Below are positions 45,270-53,283 of a DNA stretch of 64,000 nucleotides, piece after piece; position 1 is the first letter of the stretch, and each line of letters starts with the position of its first letter. The DNA is from Polaribacter sp. HaHaR_3_91. Its GTDB lineage: Bacteria > Bacteroidota > Bacteroidia > Flavobacteriales > Flavobacteriaceae. The position numbers and the translations under genes are program-made. The notes beneath the pieces are model-generated. The model searched no databases. It saw nothing but the letters and a program-made list of their open reading frames with translations, and was not told the origin of the DNA. The DNA lies in the NCBI RefSeq assembly GCF_019278525.1, contig NZ_CP058986.1, positions 744,001 to 808,000 on the forward strand. The letters run 5' to 3'.

Positions 45270-45761
45270 ATGAACAGTGAATATATAAGTAACCCTTTAT
45301 TTGAAAATGATGGAACTCCGCAAGAATTAAAATCAGGAGAAGAGTTTTCAGATTTAAAGATTATAATTTTTTCTGTTGAAGATAAACCTTATAAAATTCA
45401 GCATTTATATAAGAATATAAAGGTAGATGGCTATGTTTGGAAGAATAGAGACGGATTAAAAGAATTAAAGAATGCTATGCATGCAGTTTCTACAACAAAT
45501 CAGTTTTATATTTCGCCAGAATTAAATACTACGGTTCATCCAAAGAAAGTTCTAGAGATTACCGATTTTGATGTTTTTTTAATAGCATCACTTTCTACGG
45601 AATCACTGCAAGAAGAAATAAGTAAAAGCCTGAAAAAAAAAGGGTGTTTTACCTCTAGTGTAAATGCTATAGAAAAAAGATTAAAATTTTTGAAGGAACA
45701 TTTTAATGCAAGTAATCCTACGCATTTGGTTGCTATTGCTAAAGATTTTGGGTTAGTGTAA
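45270..45761 (+). CDS. Truncated response-regulator-like protein (partial receiver + LuxR-type HTH), copy B
   Basis: 163 residues. Residues ~25-75 (LKIIIFSVEDKPYKIQHLYKNIKVDGYVWKNRDGLKELKNAMHAV) equal the second half of a CheY receiver, but the phosphoacceptor Asp and first strands are missing. Residues ~105-163 form a HTH-like region (LQEEISKSLKKKGCFTSSVNAIEKRLKFLKEHFNAS, then HLVAIAKDFGLV). The ATG at 45270 is preceded by an in-frame TTG. Lacking the phosphorylation site, it may act as a phosphorylation-independent DNA-binding protein or be a decaying copy; its paralogue at 41202 is clearly dead. Confidence 0.65.
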   Translation: MNSEYISNPLFENDGTPQELKSGEEFSDLKIIIFSVEDKPYKIQHLYKNIKVDGYVWKNRDGLKELKNAMHAVSTTNQFYISPELNTTVHPKKVLEITDFDVFLIASLSTESLQEEISKSLKKKGCFTSSVNAIEKRLKFLKEHFNASNPTHLVAIAKDFGLV

Positions 45762-46301
45762 TTTTTTTTAAAATAAAAAGGTGCTAATTATGGGAACCCG
45801 TAAAATTTATATGTTTTATTGGAATATCTTTGAATAGAAATTAGAAAAAGAAACTATTGAAAAGGAAAGAGTGCTCATTACAAGCCTTACGGAAACCCGT
45901 GAGGCTTTTTTAAGTCTTTGTTTTAACTCTAGTTTATTAAAAAATAATGCTATTTAGAAATATGTCATTATATAAATAAATTTGTTACAACTTCATTTAT
46001 TATAATTTTTGTGTATTTTAATATTGTTGGGGGACAGTGTTTTCAGTCATTAAGTTATTTTATTTGAAGTTGTTTTTTTCTATACAATCTTTATAAAGCT
46101 TTTTAATTTTAAAACTAATGATCTTTATCATAGTTTATTTTTAAGTATTTTATTTTTTAAAGCACATATTCTACCTTTCAAATTAGTCATTTTTTTTACT
46201 TCAATAAAGTAGTATTATTGCTGCTTTTTATTCAAATTATTTGTGCTTTTTTTAGGTTTTAAGGAATAGTGAGGTTGTTTAGAAATAAACAATAAAAGCG
46301 T
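45762..46301. other. Intergenic region upstream of the cobalamin operon, no gene recognised
   Basis: 540 bases, very AT-rich. Contains a terminator (45882-45912) and the word GTTGGGGGACA at 46026-46036, which recurs inverted at 57674-57684. I see no coding potential. Confidence 0.6.
45882..45912 (+). terminator. Terminator after response-regulator-like gene
   Basis: AAGCCTTACGG and CCGTGAGGCTT arms with an AAAC loop and T run, 120 bases below the stop codon. Confidence 0.8.
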
Positions 46302-46302
46302 G

Positions 46303-46332
46303 TTGTTTATTCCTGAAAAGTAGATAAATTTG
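46303..46332 (+). promoter_or_regulatory. Promoter of the cobalamin operon
   Basis: TTG at 46303-46305, 19-base spacer, TAAATTTG at 46325-46332. Transcription would begin just before the riboswitch. Confidence 0.75.
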
Positions 46333-46352
46333 TACTTTATTTTTTAACTAAG

Positions 46353-46508
46353 AATGGTTATCAAGTTTAAAAACTTGATATTAAAATGGGAATCTAGTTT
46401 AATTCTAGAACTGTCCCGCAGCTGTAAGCTCTAAAGTTGAAATCCGAATAGTCACTTTTCGAAAGAATGGGAAGACCGGGTGGAAGGAGTAAGTCAGAAG
46501 ACCTGCCA
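46353..46508 (+). promoter_or_regulatory. Cobalamin riboswitch
   Basis: All conserved blocks of the B12-responsive RNA are present: TGGTTATCAAG, then AAAATGGGAAT (46385-46392 region), ACTGTCCCGCAGCTGTAA (46420-46437), AATCCGAATAGTCAC, TGGGAAGACCGGG and the B12 box AGTCAGAAGACCTGCC (46492-46507). Downstream, an inverted repeat CGAGGAT/ATCCTCG (46534-46540, 46603-46609) and the palindrome TATCTAAAATTTTAGATA (46565-46582) lie before the btuB start, candidates for the expression platform. Adenosyl- or methylcobalamin should shut the operon off. Confidence 0.95.
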
Positions 46509-46625
46509 TTTTTTTATTAATTCATTAAGCTTTCGAGGATTGAAGCTAGAATTAGGAATCTGCCTATCTAAAATTTTAGATATGTAGCACTTCTCTTATT
46601 CTATCCTCGTACGCAAAATTTAAGT

Positions 46626-48635
46626 ATGAGGAATTCTTTTTTACATTCTTTTTGGGGCATATTTTTGATTATAGGGTGCTGTAATTCGAGTTTTTTACAT
46701 GCCCAAAAAATTGATTCAACAAAGGCAGTTCAGCTTAAAGAAATCTTTTTAGTAACCAATAAAGAGAAACTTAAAAAACACTTTTCACCAGTTACTGTTC
46801 AGACTTTAAGTGGGAAAACTTTAAGTCGTTTAAGTAATTCTAGTGTTGCAGATGCAATTCGTTTTTTTGGAGGAGTTCAGTTAAAAGATTATGGCGGAAT
46901 TGGTGGTATAAAAACCATAAATGTAAGAGGGATGGGCTCGCAACATACCGGTGTTTTTTATGATGGTGTTCAATTAGGTAATGCACAAAACGGACAAATA
47001 GATTTAGGGAAATATTCTGTACAAAACATGGAGGCTGTTTCCCTGTATCAAGGGCAGCGTTCAGATTTAGATCAATCTGCAAAATCGTATGCTTCTTCCA
47101 ATAGTATTTATCTAAAGTCTAAAACACCTCAATTTTCAGAAGGGAAAAATAGTAATACCAATGTCAGTTTAAAAACAGGTTCTTTTGGACTGGTGAATCC
47201 TTCTGTAAATTTAGACTTCAAAATTAATGACCACTTAAGTGCACGTCTTAGTACCGAATATCTAAATGCCAACGGTAAATATAAATTTAGATACACCAAT
47301 GGAAGTTATGATACAATAGCAACGCGTAATAATGCAGATATTGAATCTTTTAGGGCAGAAGCGTCTTTGCATGGCTCGAACGGAATTAAGAATAATTGGA
47401 ATGTAAAACTATATCATTATGATTCTGAACGAGGATTGCCAGGAGCTATCGTTGCCAATCGTTTTAAGCGTCCTCAACGTTTATGGGATCGAAATAACTT
47501 TCTGCAAGGTGCATTTACAAACCATGTAAACGACTTTTATTTTTTTGTGTTAAGAGGTAAATATGCGCATAATTATTCTCGTTATGTAGATCCAGAAATT
47601 ATAAAAGTGGATGGTGAGTTAGATAACCGATATACACAAGAAGAATATTATCTGTCAATGGTAAATACGTTTCAAGTTTTACCGTTTTGGAAATTATCCT
47701 TGGCAACAGATTTACAAAAAAACACGATGGATGCAAATTTGTATCGATTTTCATATCCTAAAAGAATCACGCTTTTATCAGCTTTAGCTGCCGATTTTAA
47801 CTTTGATAAAATTCACATTCAAGCAAGTTTATTAAGTACAACAGTAGATGAAACGGTACTATATTATGAAGCTGCAGAAGATTTACAAAAGTATTCGCCT
47901 ACAATTATGATGAATTGGCAACCTTTTAATTCTAATAAATTTAGAATAAGGAGTTTTTATAAAGAAATTTTTAGACAACCCACTTTTAATGATTTGTACT
48001 ATACGTTTATCGGAAATACTTTTTTAGATCCGGAAGATGCTACTCAGGTAAATCTTGGGTTTTCTTATCAAACTGACTTTAAAAAAACAGCATTTGATGT
48101 ACAAGCTGATGTGTATAAAATTTGGATACATAACAAAATTGTTGCAGTACCAGGAGCTAATTTATTCCGTTGGTCTATGTTTAATTTAGGTAAAGTAGAA
48201 ACAACCGGAATAGAAACAAATGTAAAAGCGAGTGGAAGTATAGGTAAAAAATTTAAGTACAATACCAACCTAAGTTATACGTACCAAGAATCTATAGATG
48301 TTACTGCTGGCGCTAGTAATTACGGAGATCAAATTCCGTATATACCAGTGCATAGCGGTAGTATAAGTGCTATGATAGATTACAAAAAATTAGAATTTAA
48401 TTACAGTTTTATTTATACAGGAGAAAGATATAGCCAAAAGGCAAACATCAGTTCTAATTATTTAGATCCGTGGTTTACACACGATTTAAGTTTGGGAAAA
48501 ACGCTCTTATTTAATCAAAAGAAATTAAAAGTTTTAGTAGCAGTAAACAATGTCTTTAATCAACAATATGCGGTAGTAAAAAACTTCCCGATGCCTGGGA
48601 GATCCTATCGTTTTACTTTAAATTTTTTATTATGA
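46626..48635 (+). CDS. btuB: TonB-dependent outer membrane receptor for corrinoids (BtuB-like)
   Basis: Imports vitamin B12 or other corrinoids across the outer membrane using TonB energy. 669 residues: signal peptide (MRNSFLHSFWGIFLIIGCCNSSFLHA), plug domain (VQTLSGKTLSRLSNSSVADAIRFFGGVQLKDYGG... INVRGMGSQHTGVFYDGVQLG), and a barrel ending in PGRSYRFTLNFLL. The substrate assignment rests on the upstream cobalamin riboswitch and the downstream btuG, not on the sequence alone. It overlaps btuG by four bases (ATGA). Confidence 0.93.
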   Translation: MRNSFLHSFWGIFLIIGCCNSSFLHAQKIDSTKAVQLKEIFLVTNKEKLKKHFSPVTVQTLSGKTLSRLSNSSVADAIRFFGGVQLKDYGGIGGIKTINVRGMGSQHTGVFYDGVQLGNAQNGQIDLGKYSVQNMEAVSLYQGQRSDLDQSAKSYASSNSIYLKSKTPQFSEGKNSNTNVSLKTGSFGLVNPSVNLDFKINDHLSARLSTEYLNANGKYKFRYTNGSYDTIATRNNADIESFRAEASLHGSNGIKNNWNVKLYHYDSERGLPGAIVANRFKRPQRLWDRNNFLQGAFTNHVNDFYFFVLRGKYAHNYSRYVDPEIIKVDGELDNRYTQEEYYLSMVNTFQVLPFWKLSLATDLQKNTMDANLYRFSYPKRITLLSALAADFNFDKIHIQASLLSTTVDETVLYYEAAEDLQKYSPTIMMNWQPFNSNKFRIRSFYKEIFRQPTFNDLYYTFIGNTFLDPEDATQVNLGFSYQTDFKKTAFDVQADVYKIWIHNKIVAVPGANLFRWSMFNLGKVETTGIETNVKASGSIGKKFKYNTNLSYTYQESIDVTAGASNYGDQIPYIPVHSGSISAMIDYKKLEFNYSFIYTGERYSQKANISSNYLDPWFTHDLSLGKTLLFNQKKLKVLVAVNNVFNQQYAVVKNFPMPGRSYRFTLNFLL

Positions 48636-49771
48636 ACAAAAGAAAATTAAGTGTACAGATTGCATCAGCTTTAGCTGTTGTATTTTTTTTCAATGCATGT
48701 AGCAGCAATGAGAATTTTGATGACTCAGTAAATCCAGAAGTTCCCACAGAACCTATTGTAGAATTAAAGGGGTTTTATTTATTGAATGAAGGGAATATGT
48801 CTATGAATAAAGCGGCTTTAGATTATATGGATTTTGAGACCGGAATCTACGAAAAAGAAGTTTTTAGAACAGCAAATCCAGAAGAAGTTGGTGGCTTGGG
48901 AGATGTTGGTAACGATATGGGGATTTATGGTTCTAAATTATATGTGGTTGTAAATGCATCTAATAAAGTAGAGGTTTTAGATGTAAATACTCGTAAAAAA
49001 ATTAAGCAAATAAATGTTGATAATTGCAGGTACATTAAGTTTTACAACGGAAAAGCGTATTTAACAACTTACTTAGGTAGTATTGGAGATCCGAATGCTG
49101 TAAACGGAAAAATCATGGAAATTGATACTACAAGTCTTAGTGTTACGCGTTCTGTGGATGTAGGTAGACAACCCGAAGAATTGGTGATACATAACGATAA
49201 AATCTACGTGGCAAATTCAGGAGGGTATAGTCCGCCAGAGTATGAATCTACAGTTTCTGTAGTTGATATTGCTAGTTTTGAAGAAACAAAACGTATAGAA
49301 GTAGACATCAATCTTCATCGTATGCAAATTGATAGTGAAGGGGACATTTATGTTTCTTCTAGAGGAGATTATTATCAAACACCTTCTAAACTTTTTGTAA
49401 TTGATACAGAGTTAGATGAAGTAAAACAAACGTTTGATTTGGCCGTAAGTAACATGACTATTTTTGATGATATTATGTATATCTACAGCACAGAATTTAG
49501 TTATCTAACAGGAGAAAATACAATTTCTTATAACAGGTTAGATACAAAAACAGAAACCATTCTTACTGATTCTTTTATTGCAGATGAAGATAAAGCGCTT
49601 ATAAAGATTCCTTATGGTATTACGATAAATCCAGAAACTAAAGACATTTTAATTACCGACGCTAAAGATTATGTAACTCCAGGAACATTGTATTGTTTTT
49701 CATCTGAAGGTGCTTTTAAGTGGTCTGTAGAAACAGGAGATATTCCTAACAAAGTAGTATTTAAATATTAA
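48632..49771 (+). CDS. btuG: Surface B12-binding beta-propeller lipoprotein BtuG
   Basis: 379 residues with lipobox (MNKRKLSVQIASALAVVFFFNAC) and a seven-bladed propeller. The stretches KGFYLLNEGNMSMNKAALDYMDFETGIYEK, GDVGNDMGIYGSKLYVVVNASNKVEVLDV, VGRQPEELVIHNDKIYVANSGGY, VDINLHRMQIDSEGDIYVSSRGDYYQTPSKLFVID and IPYGITINPETKDILITDAKDYVTPGTLYCF match the Bacteroides BtuG proteins that bind B12 with very high affinity and cap BtuB. Translation is coupled to btuB by an ATGA overlap, as in the known btuB-btuG complexes. Confidence 0.9.
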   Translation: MNKRKLSVQIASALAVVFFFNACSSNENFDDSVNPEVPTEPIVELKGFYLLNEGNMSMNKAALDYMDFETGIYEKEVFRTANPEEVGGLGDVGNDMGIYGSKLYVVVNASNKVEVLDVNTRKKIKQINVDNCRYIKFYNGKAYLTTYLGSIGDPNAVNGKIMEIDTTSLSVTRSVDVGRQPEELVIHNDKIYVANSGGYSPPEYESTVSVVDIASFEETKRIEVDINLHRMQIDSEGDIYVSSRGDYYQTPSKLFVIDTELDEVKQTFDLAVSNMTIFDDIMYIYSTEFSYLTGENTISYNRLDTKTETILTDSFIADEDKALIKIPYGITINPETKDILITDAKDYVTPGTLYCFSSEGAFKWSVETGDIPNKVVFKY

Positions 49772-49809
49772 TAATTATCATTCAATAACCAACTTTTTAA
49801 ATTAAAATT

Positions 49810-50928
49810 ATGAACAAATTTAGTCAACTTTTAAAACCACGTGTAGTTTTCTTAACCTCTTGCTTTTTAGTAATAATGGCATCGTCTTGTACTTCAGAAA
49901 TAGACCTTTTTGGTGTTCCTCCTGTAATTGAATTATCAGAAAAAAATAATGATATAGAAATATTAATGGGTGAAACCATTAATTTTTCGGCAATAAAAAT
50001 GAATGATGCAGAATACACAGAAGAATGGTCTTTAGAAGGTAGTGTTACATCTTCTACAGCTACTTATGATTTTATTCCAGAAAAAACTGGAACTTATACC
50101 GTAACGTATAAATCATCTAATAATGCAGGTGTATTTAGAAATGAGTATACTATTGTGGTAAATGCAGTAATCCGTCCTATTACAGAGGAAAGTAATTTGT
50201 ATGTAACAACTTTACTAGATTATTTACCTGCACCTGGTCAAAGAATTAATAGTTCAATTGGTACTTTAGAAGGAGCTAAAACTCTTGAAGGCAAAAAAGG
50301 AATGGTTACTTTAGGAGCATGGGGAGGTACTGTTTCTTATACTTTTGATCATACAGTTATAAATACAGAAGATGCAGCTGATATAATGATGTATGGAAAT
50401 GCATTTTCTGGTTTTGCAGAACCTGGTGTTGTTTGGGTAATGCAAGATGAAAATGCAAATGGAATTGCAGATGATACTTGGTATGAAATTAAAGGAAGTG
50501 CAGATGCTTTAGAAGGAACCATAAAAAACTATAGTGTAACTTACTCTAGACCTAATGAAGATTCAGAAGTTGTAACTTGGACAGATAGTGAAGGAGAAAG
50601 TGGTGTTATATCAACAAAATTTTACCCAGAATTTATTACAGAAGATTCTTATACAATTACAGGGACTCTTTTGACAGATAATAATATTGACATGAGCAAC
50701 CCTAGCTGGATTAAAAGTAACGCTTTTGAATATGGATATGCTGATAATACTCCAGGAGGTGATAAATTAGATATTTCAGACGCTGTTGATAACGAAGGAA
50801 ATACGGTAAACTTAACAGGAATTGACTTTATTAAAGTTCAAACAGGAATCTTAGCAAATATGGGGTGGTTAGGAGAACTTTCTACAGAGGTAACAGGAAT
50901 AGCAGATTTAAATATGTTAGACAATTAA
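49810..50928 (+). CDS. Surface lipoprotein associated with BtuBG (PKD-like N-terminus)
   Basis: 372 residues, lipobox FLVIMASSC (about residue 27). N-terminal ~40-120 resembles a PKD/Ig-like domain (NFSAIKMNDAEYTEEWSLEG... GTYTVTYKSSNNAG). The C-terminal ~250 residues (VTTLLDYLPAPGQRIN, KGMVTLGAWGGTVSYTFDHTVIN, MMYGNAFSGFAEPGVVWVMQDENANGIADDTWYEIKGS, FIKVQTGILANMGWLGELSTEVTGIADL) correspond to the cell-surface protein found beside btuG in Bacteroidota corrinoid loci. Third gene of the riboswitch operon; role probably auxiliary corrinoid or substrate capture, which is inference. Confidence 0.82.
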   Translation: MNKFSQLLKPRVVFLTSCFLVIMASSCTSEIDLFGVPPVIELSEKNNDIEILMGETINFSAIKMNDAEYTEEWSLEGSVTSSTATYDFIPEKTGTYTVTYKSSNNAGVFRNEYTIVVNAVIRPITEESNLYVTTLLDYLPAPGQRINSSIGTLEGAKTLEGKKGMVTLGAWGGTVSYTFDHTVINTEDAADIMMYGNAFSGFAEPGVVWVMQDENANGIADDTWYEIKGSADALEGTIKNYSVTYSRPNEDSEVVTWTDSEGESGVISTKFYPEFITEDSYTITGTLLTDNNIDMSNPSWIKSNAFEYGYADNTPGGDKLDISDAVDNEGNTVNLTGIDFIKVQTGILANMGWLGELSTEVTGIADLNMLDN

Positions 50929-50987
50929 ATAATTTGTTTTAGTATAGGGTGAATGTTAGTATTCATTTCTATTTTTAATTGAAACCT

Positions 50988-51025
50988 AAAAACCTCTTCT
51001 TAATCATTAAGAAGAGGTTTTTTTT
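50988..51025. terminator. Bidirectional terminator after the cobalamin operon
   Basis: AACCTCTTCTTAAT and ATTAAGAAGAGGTT arms with one-base loop, A run and T run on opposite sides; also serves the convergent YeiH gene. Confidence 0.9.
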
Positions 51026-51036
51026 AATTATTATCT

Positions 51037-51957
51037 TTATTGTGTAATGTATATGAGTGAAAAAATAGAGATAAATATCCACAAGCTTAATGCAAGTATA
51101 ATAGGTTTTATTCCTGTTGATTTTAAGTCTTTTATAGAGATTGTAGTTCCTACAAGAAACAAGGTTACTACCAAGGTTCTTTTAGAATAAAAAACAATTT
51201 CAGAAGTAATTGCTGTAGGAATTAAATGATAACTATTTATAAAAATAGCTACCACAAAAAGTAAAATAAAATAAGGAATTGAAATTTTTTCTCCTTTTGT
51301 TTTAAAAATAAACATAGATAAAATAGCCAAAGGTATTATCCAAAGTGTTCTTGATAGTTTTACTGTTGTAGCAATTCTTAGTGCTTCATCTCCATAACTT
51401 AAGGCAGCACCCACAACAGAACTAGTGTCATGTATAGCAATAGCACACCACAATCCAAATTGTTCTTGAGATAAATGTAAAAAATGTCCTATAGCAGGGA
51501 AAACAAACAAGGCTATAGAATTTAATAAAAAAACAAGACCTAAAGCAATACTTATCGTTTTGCTATTTGCTTTAATTACTGGAGAAATAGCGGCAATGGC
51601 ACTTCCGCCACAAATAGAAGTTCCTGAGGTAACTAAATGCCCTAGTTTTTTATCTAATTTTAATAACTTGGTAAGTATTAAACCCAAGCTTACAGTTAAA
51701 AAGATAGAGAAGAAGGTAAGACTAAAAGCTTGTTTACTTGTTGCTAATGTTTCTTTAAGTAGCATTCCAAAACCCAAACCTACTACCGCTACTTTTAAAA
51801 GGATATGAATTGCTTTATAGCTTTTAGATTTAAATGGGCTTTTAAAGATAATAGCAAATACAAAACCAAGTAATAAAGCCGTTGGACTATTCATTGGACT
51901 AAATAGTGCAAAAATTATAATTAAGAAAAAGATAATTTTAGGGAATGTCGTTTTCAT
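51037..51957 (-). CDS. YeiH/UPF0324 family putative sulfate-export transporter
   Basis: 306 residues, about nine to ten TM helices, with the family motifs TSGTSICGGSAIAAISPVIKANSKTISIALG and WCAIAIHDTSSVVGAALSYGDEALRIATTVKLSRTLWIIP. These match the UPF0324/PSE family of inner-membrane proteins, annotated as putative sulfate or organosulfonate-related exporters. The start at 51957 begins a hydrophobic helix. The LysR-type gene lies just upstream on the same strand, 76 bases away, with an inverted repeat in the spacer. Confidence 0.85.
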   Translation of the reverse strand: MKTTFPKIIFFLIIIFALFSPMNSPTALLLGFVFAIIFKSPFKSKSYKAIHILLKVAVVGLGFGMLLKETLATSKQAFSLTFFSIFLTVSLGLILTKLLKLDKKLGHLVTSGTSICGGSAIAAISPVIKANSKTISIALGLVFLLNSIALFVFPAIGHFLHLSQEQFGLWCAIAIHDTSSVVGAALSYGDEALRIATTVKLSRTLWIIPLAILSMFIFKTKGEKISIPYFILLFVVAIFINSYHLIPTAITSEIVFYSKRTLVVTLFLVGTTISIKDLKSTGIKPIILALSLWIFISIFSLIYITQ

Positions 51958-52002
51958 ATCGAGATTTATTTATCGATACAAAACTAAGGACTAAGAATAA
52001 CT

Positions 52003-52029
52003 ATTAAGCAAACTAATTTATTGTTTAAT
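52003..52029. promoter_or_regulatory. Inverted repeat between LysR gene and YeiH-type transporter
   Basis: ATTAAGCAA at 52003-52011 and TTGTTTAAT at 52021-52029 (one mismatch), a dyad 27 bases long in the spacer. TATCGA...TCGATA lies just beside it (51957-51977). Either could be the LysR-type operator. Confidence 0.5.
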
Positions 52030-52033
52030 ATAA

Positions 52034-52918
52034 CTAAAAGTTATAGTTGTTTAGTGTGTATTTTTCAAAGTAGCTCATTAGGTTAGATTGATACCCTGTT
52101 CTAGAAACAAAATAAAACCATCTATCAATAGAAAAGTCTTTTACATCTATTATTTTAAGCTTGTTATTTGTGAGTTCTTCAGAAATAGCATGAATAGAAA
52201 TAAAGGCAAAATTATCAGAATTTAAAAGATAATTTTTAATTGCCTCTGTACTGTTTAGTGTTACCACTGTATTTAGTTTTTTAATGTGGTATTTATTTAA
52301 ATGTTCTACAACTATTTCTTTAGTACCAGAACCTAGTTCACGCATAATAAACGGAATTTTTTGTAAAACTTCTAAACTAATAACTCCTTTCTTAAAAGTG
52401 TTGTTTTTAGCATTTGTAACTAACACAATTTCATCTTTCATAAACTTACTAAACTGTAATTTACGATTGGTGTTTTTACCTTCTATAATTCCGAAGTTTA
52501 ATGTTTGGTTTAGTATGAGTTCTTCAATATCGTCTGAGTTTCCAGCAGTTATTTCAAATTTAGTATTAGGAAATTGTACTCTAAATTTTGCAATTACTTT
52601 AGGCATAATATAATTTGCCAAAGTGGTACTCACACCAAAGTTGATTAAATCTGGATGATTTTCATTTTTATGCAAGAATTGATTTTCCATTTCTGCATAA
52701 ATTTCTAAAATTTTATTGGTGTAAATTAAAAACGCCTTTCCTTCATTTGTTAATTCTATGGAGTTTCTTTTTCTTAAAAATAAGGTAGTTTTATAAGATT
52801 CTTCTAAATTTCGTATTGATTTAGAAATAGCTGGCTGAGAAATAAACAATTGTTCAGCAGCTTTTGTAAAACTTAAATATGTTGCAACGGTTTTAAAAAT
52901 AAGAAGTTTTGTTTTCAT
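52034..52918 (-). CDS. LysR-family transcriptional regulator
   Basis: 294 residues. N-terminal winged HTH: KTVATYLSFTKAAEQLFISQPAISKSIRNLEESYKTTLFLRKRNSIELTNEGKAF, the LysR signature. The C-terminal effector domain (LINFGVSTTLANYIMPKVIAKFRVQFPNTKFEITAGN...) is of the CysB/CbbR kind that binds small ligands such as sulfur compounds. It probably controls the YeiH-type transporter below it; in E. coli the LysR YeiE lies beside yeiH, although divergently. Own promoter expected near 52919-52980. Confidence 0.9.
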   Translation of the reverse strand: MKTKLLIFKTVATYLSFTKAAEQLFISQPAISKSIRNLEESYKTTLFLRKRNSIELTNEGKAFLIYTNKILEIYAEMENQFLHKNENHPDLINFGVSTTLANYIMPKVIAKFRVQFPNTKFEITAGNSDDIEELILNQTLNFGIIEGKNTNRKLQFSKFMKDEIVLVTNAKNNTFKKGVISLEVLQKIPFIMRELGSGTKEIVVEHLNKYHIKKLNTVVTLNSTEAIKNYLLNSDNFAFISIHAISEELTNNKLKIIDVKDFSIDRWFYFVSRTGYQSNLMSYFEKYTLNNYNF

Positions 52919-53057
52919 CAGCAGTTTAGTCTAAAATAGAATTATCAGTAAAATGAATCTATTATTTCTTTGATAGCCTAAAGGTACGTGTAATCTTATT
53001 ATTCTATAGTTTGTAAACTGATAATTTTATAACACTGTTTGTAGAATTTATAATAAT

Positions 53058-53092
53058 AAAAAACTCGATACTGTATTAGTATCGAGTTTTTT
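53058..53092 (-). terminator. Terminator after 54-residue ORF
   Basis: AAAACTCGATAC and GTATCGAGTTTT arms with a 7-base loop and T run on the minus strand side. Confidence 0.9.
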
Positions 53093-53100
53093 AAAAATTA

Positions 53101-53265
53101 TTAAAATCCGTTTCCAAGATTCTCTGGAGCTGATGAAGCTTGAGATTTTTGAGGGCTTAAGATCATATAGGTACCTAAGGCTGTTAAAGCAGCATACTTT
53201 CCATACTTTCCTATTTCTTTTAGAGCTTCTTTTCTATCTATTTTTTTGTTGTCTTTAATATTCAT
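53101..53265 (-). CDS. Small secreted protein, 54 residues
   Basis: Starts MNIKDNKKIDRKEALKEIGK then a hydrophobic stretch YAALTALGTYMILSP and QKSQASS, with a final NLGNGF. The layout (charged N-region with RKEALKEIGKYG, hydrophobic core, AxA-like SQA) resembles Tat-like or Sec signal sequences with almost no mature domain; it may be a tiny exported or membrane peptide. It directly follows the sortilin-type T9SS gene (18 bases) and shares its terminator. Too short for the usual gene cutoff, but its context and codon use are normal. Confidence 0.65.
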   Translation of the reverse strand: MNIKDNKKIDRKEALKEIGKYGKYAALTALGTYMILSPQKSQASSAPENLGNGF

Positions 53266-53283
53266 GTGTTCGTTATTAAGAGG

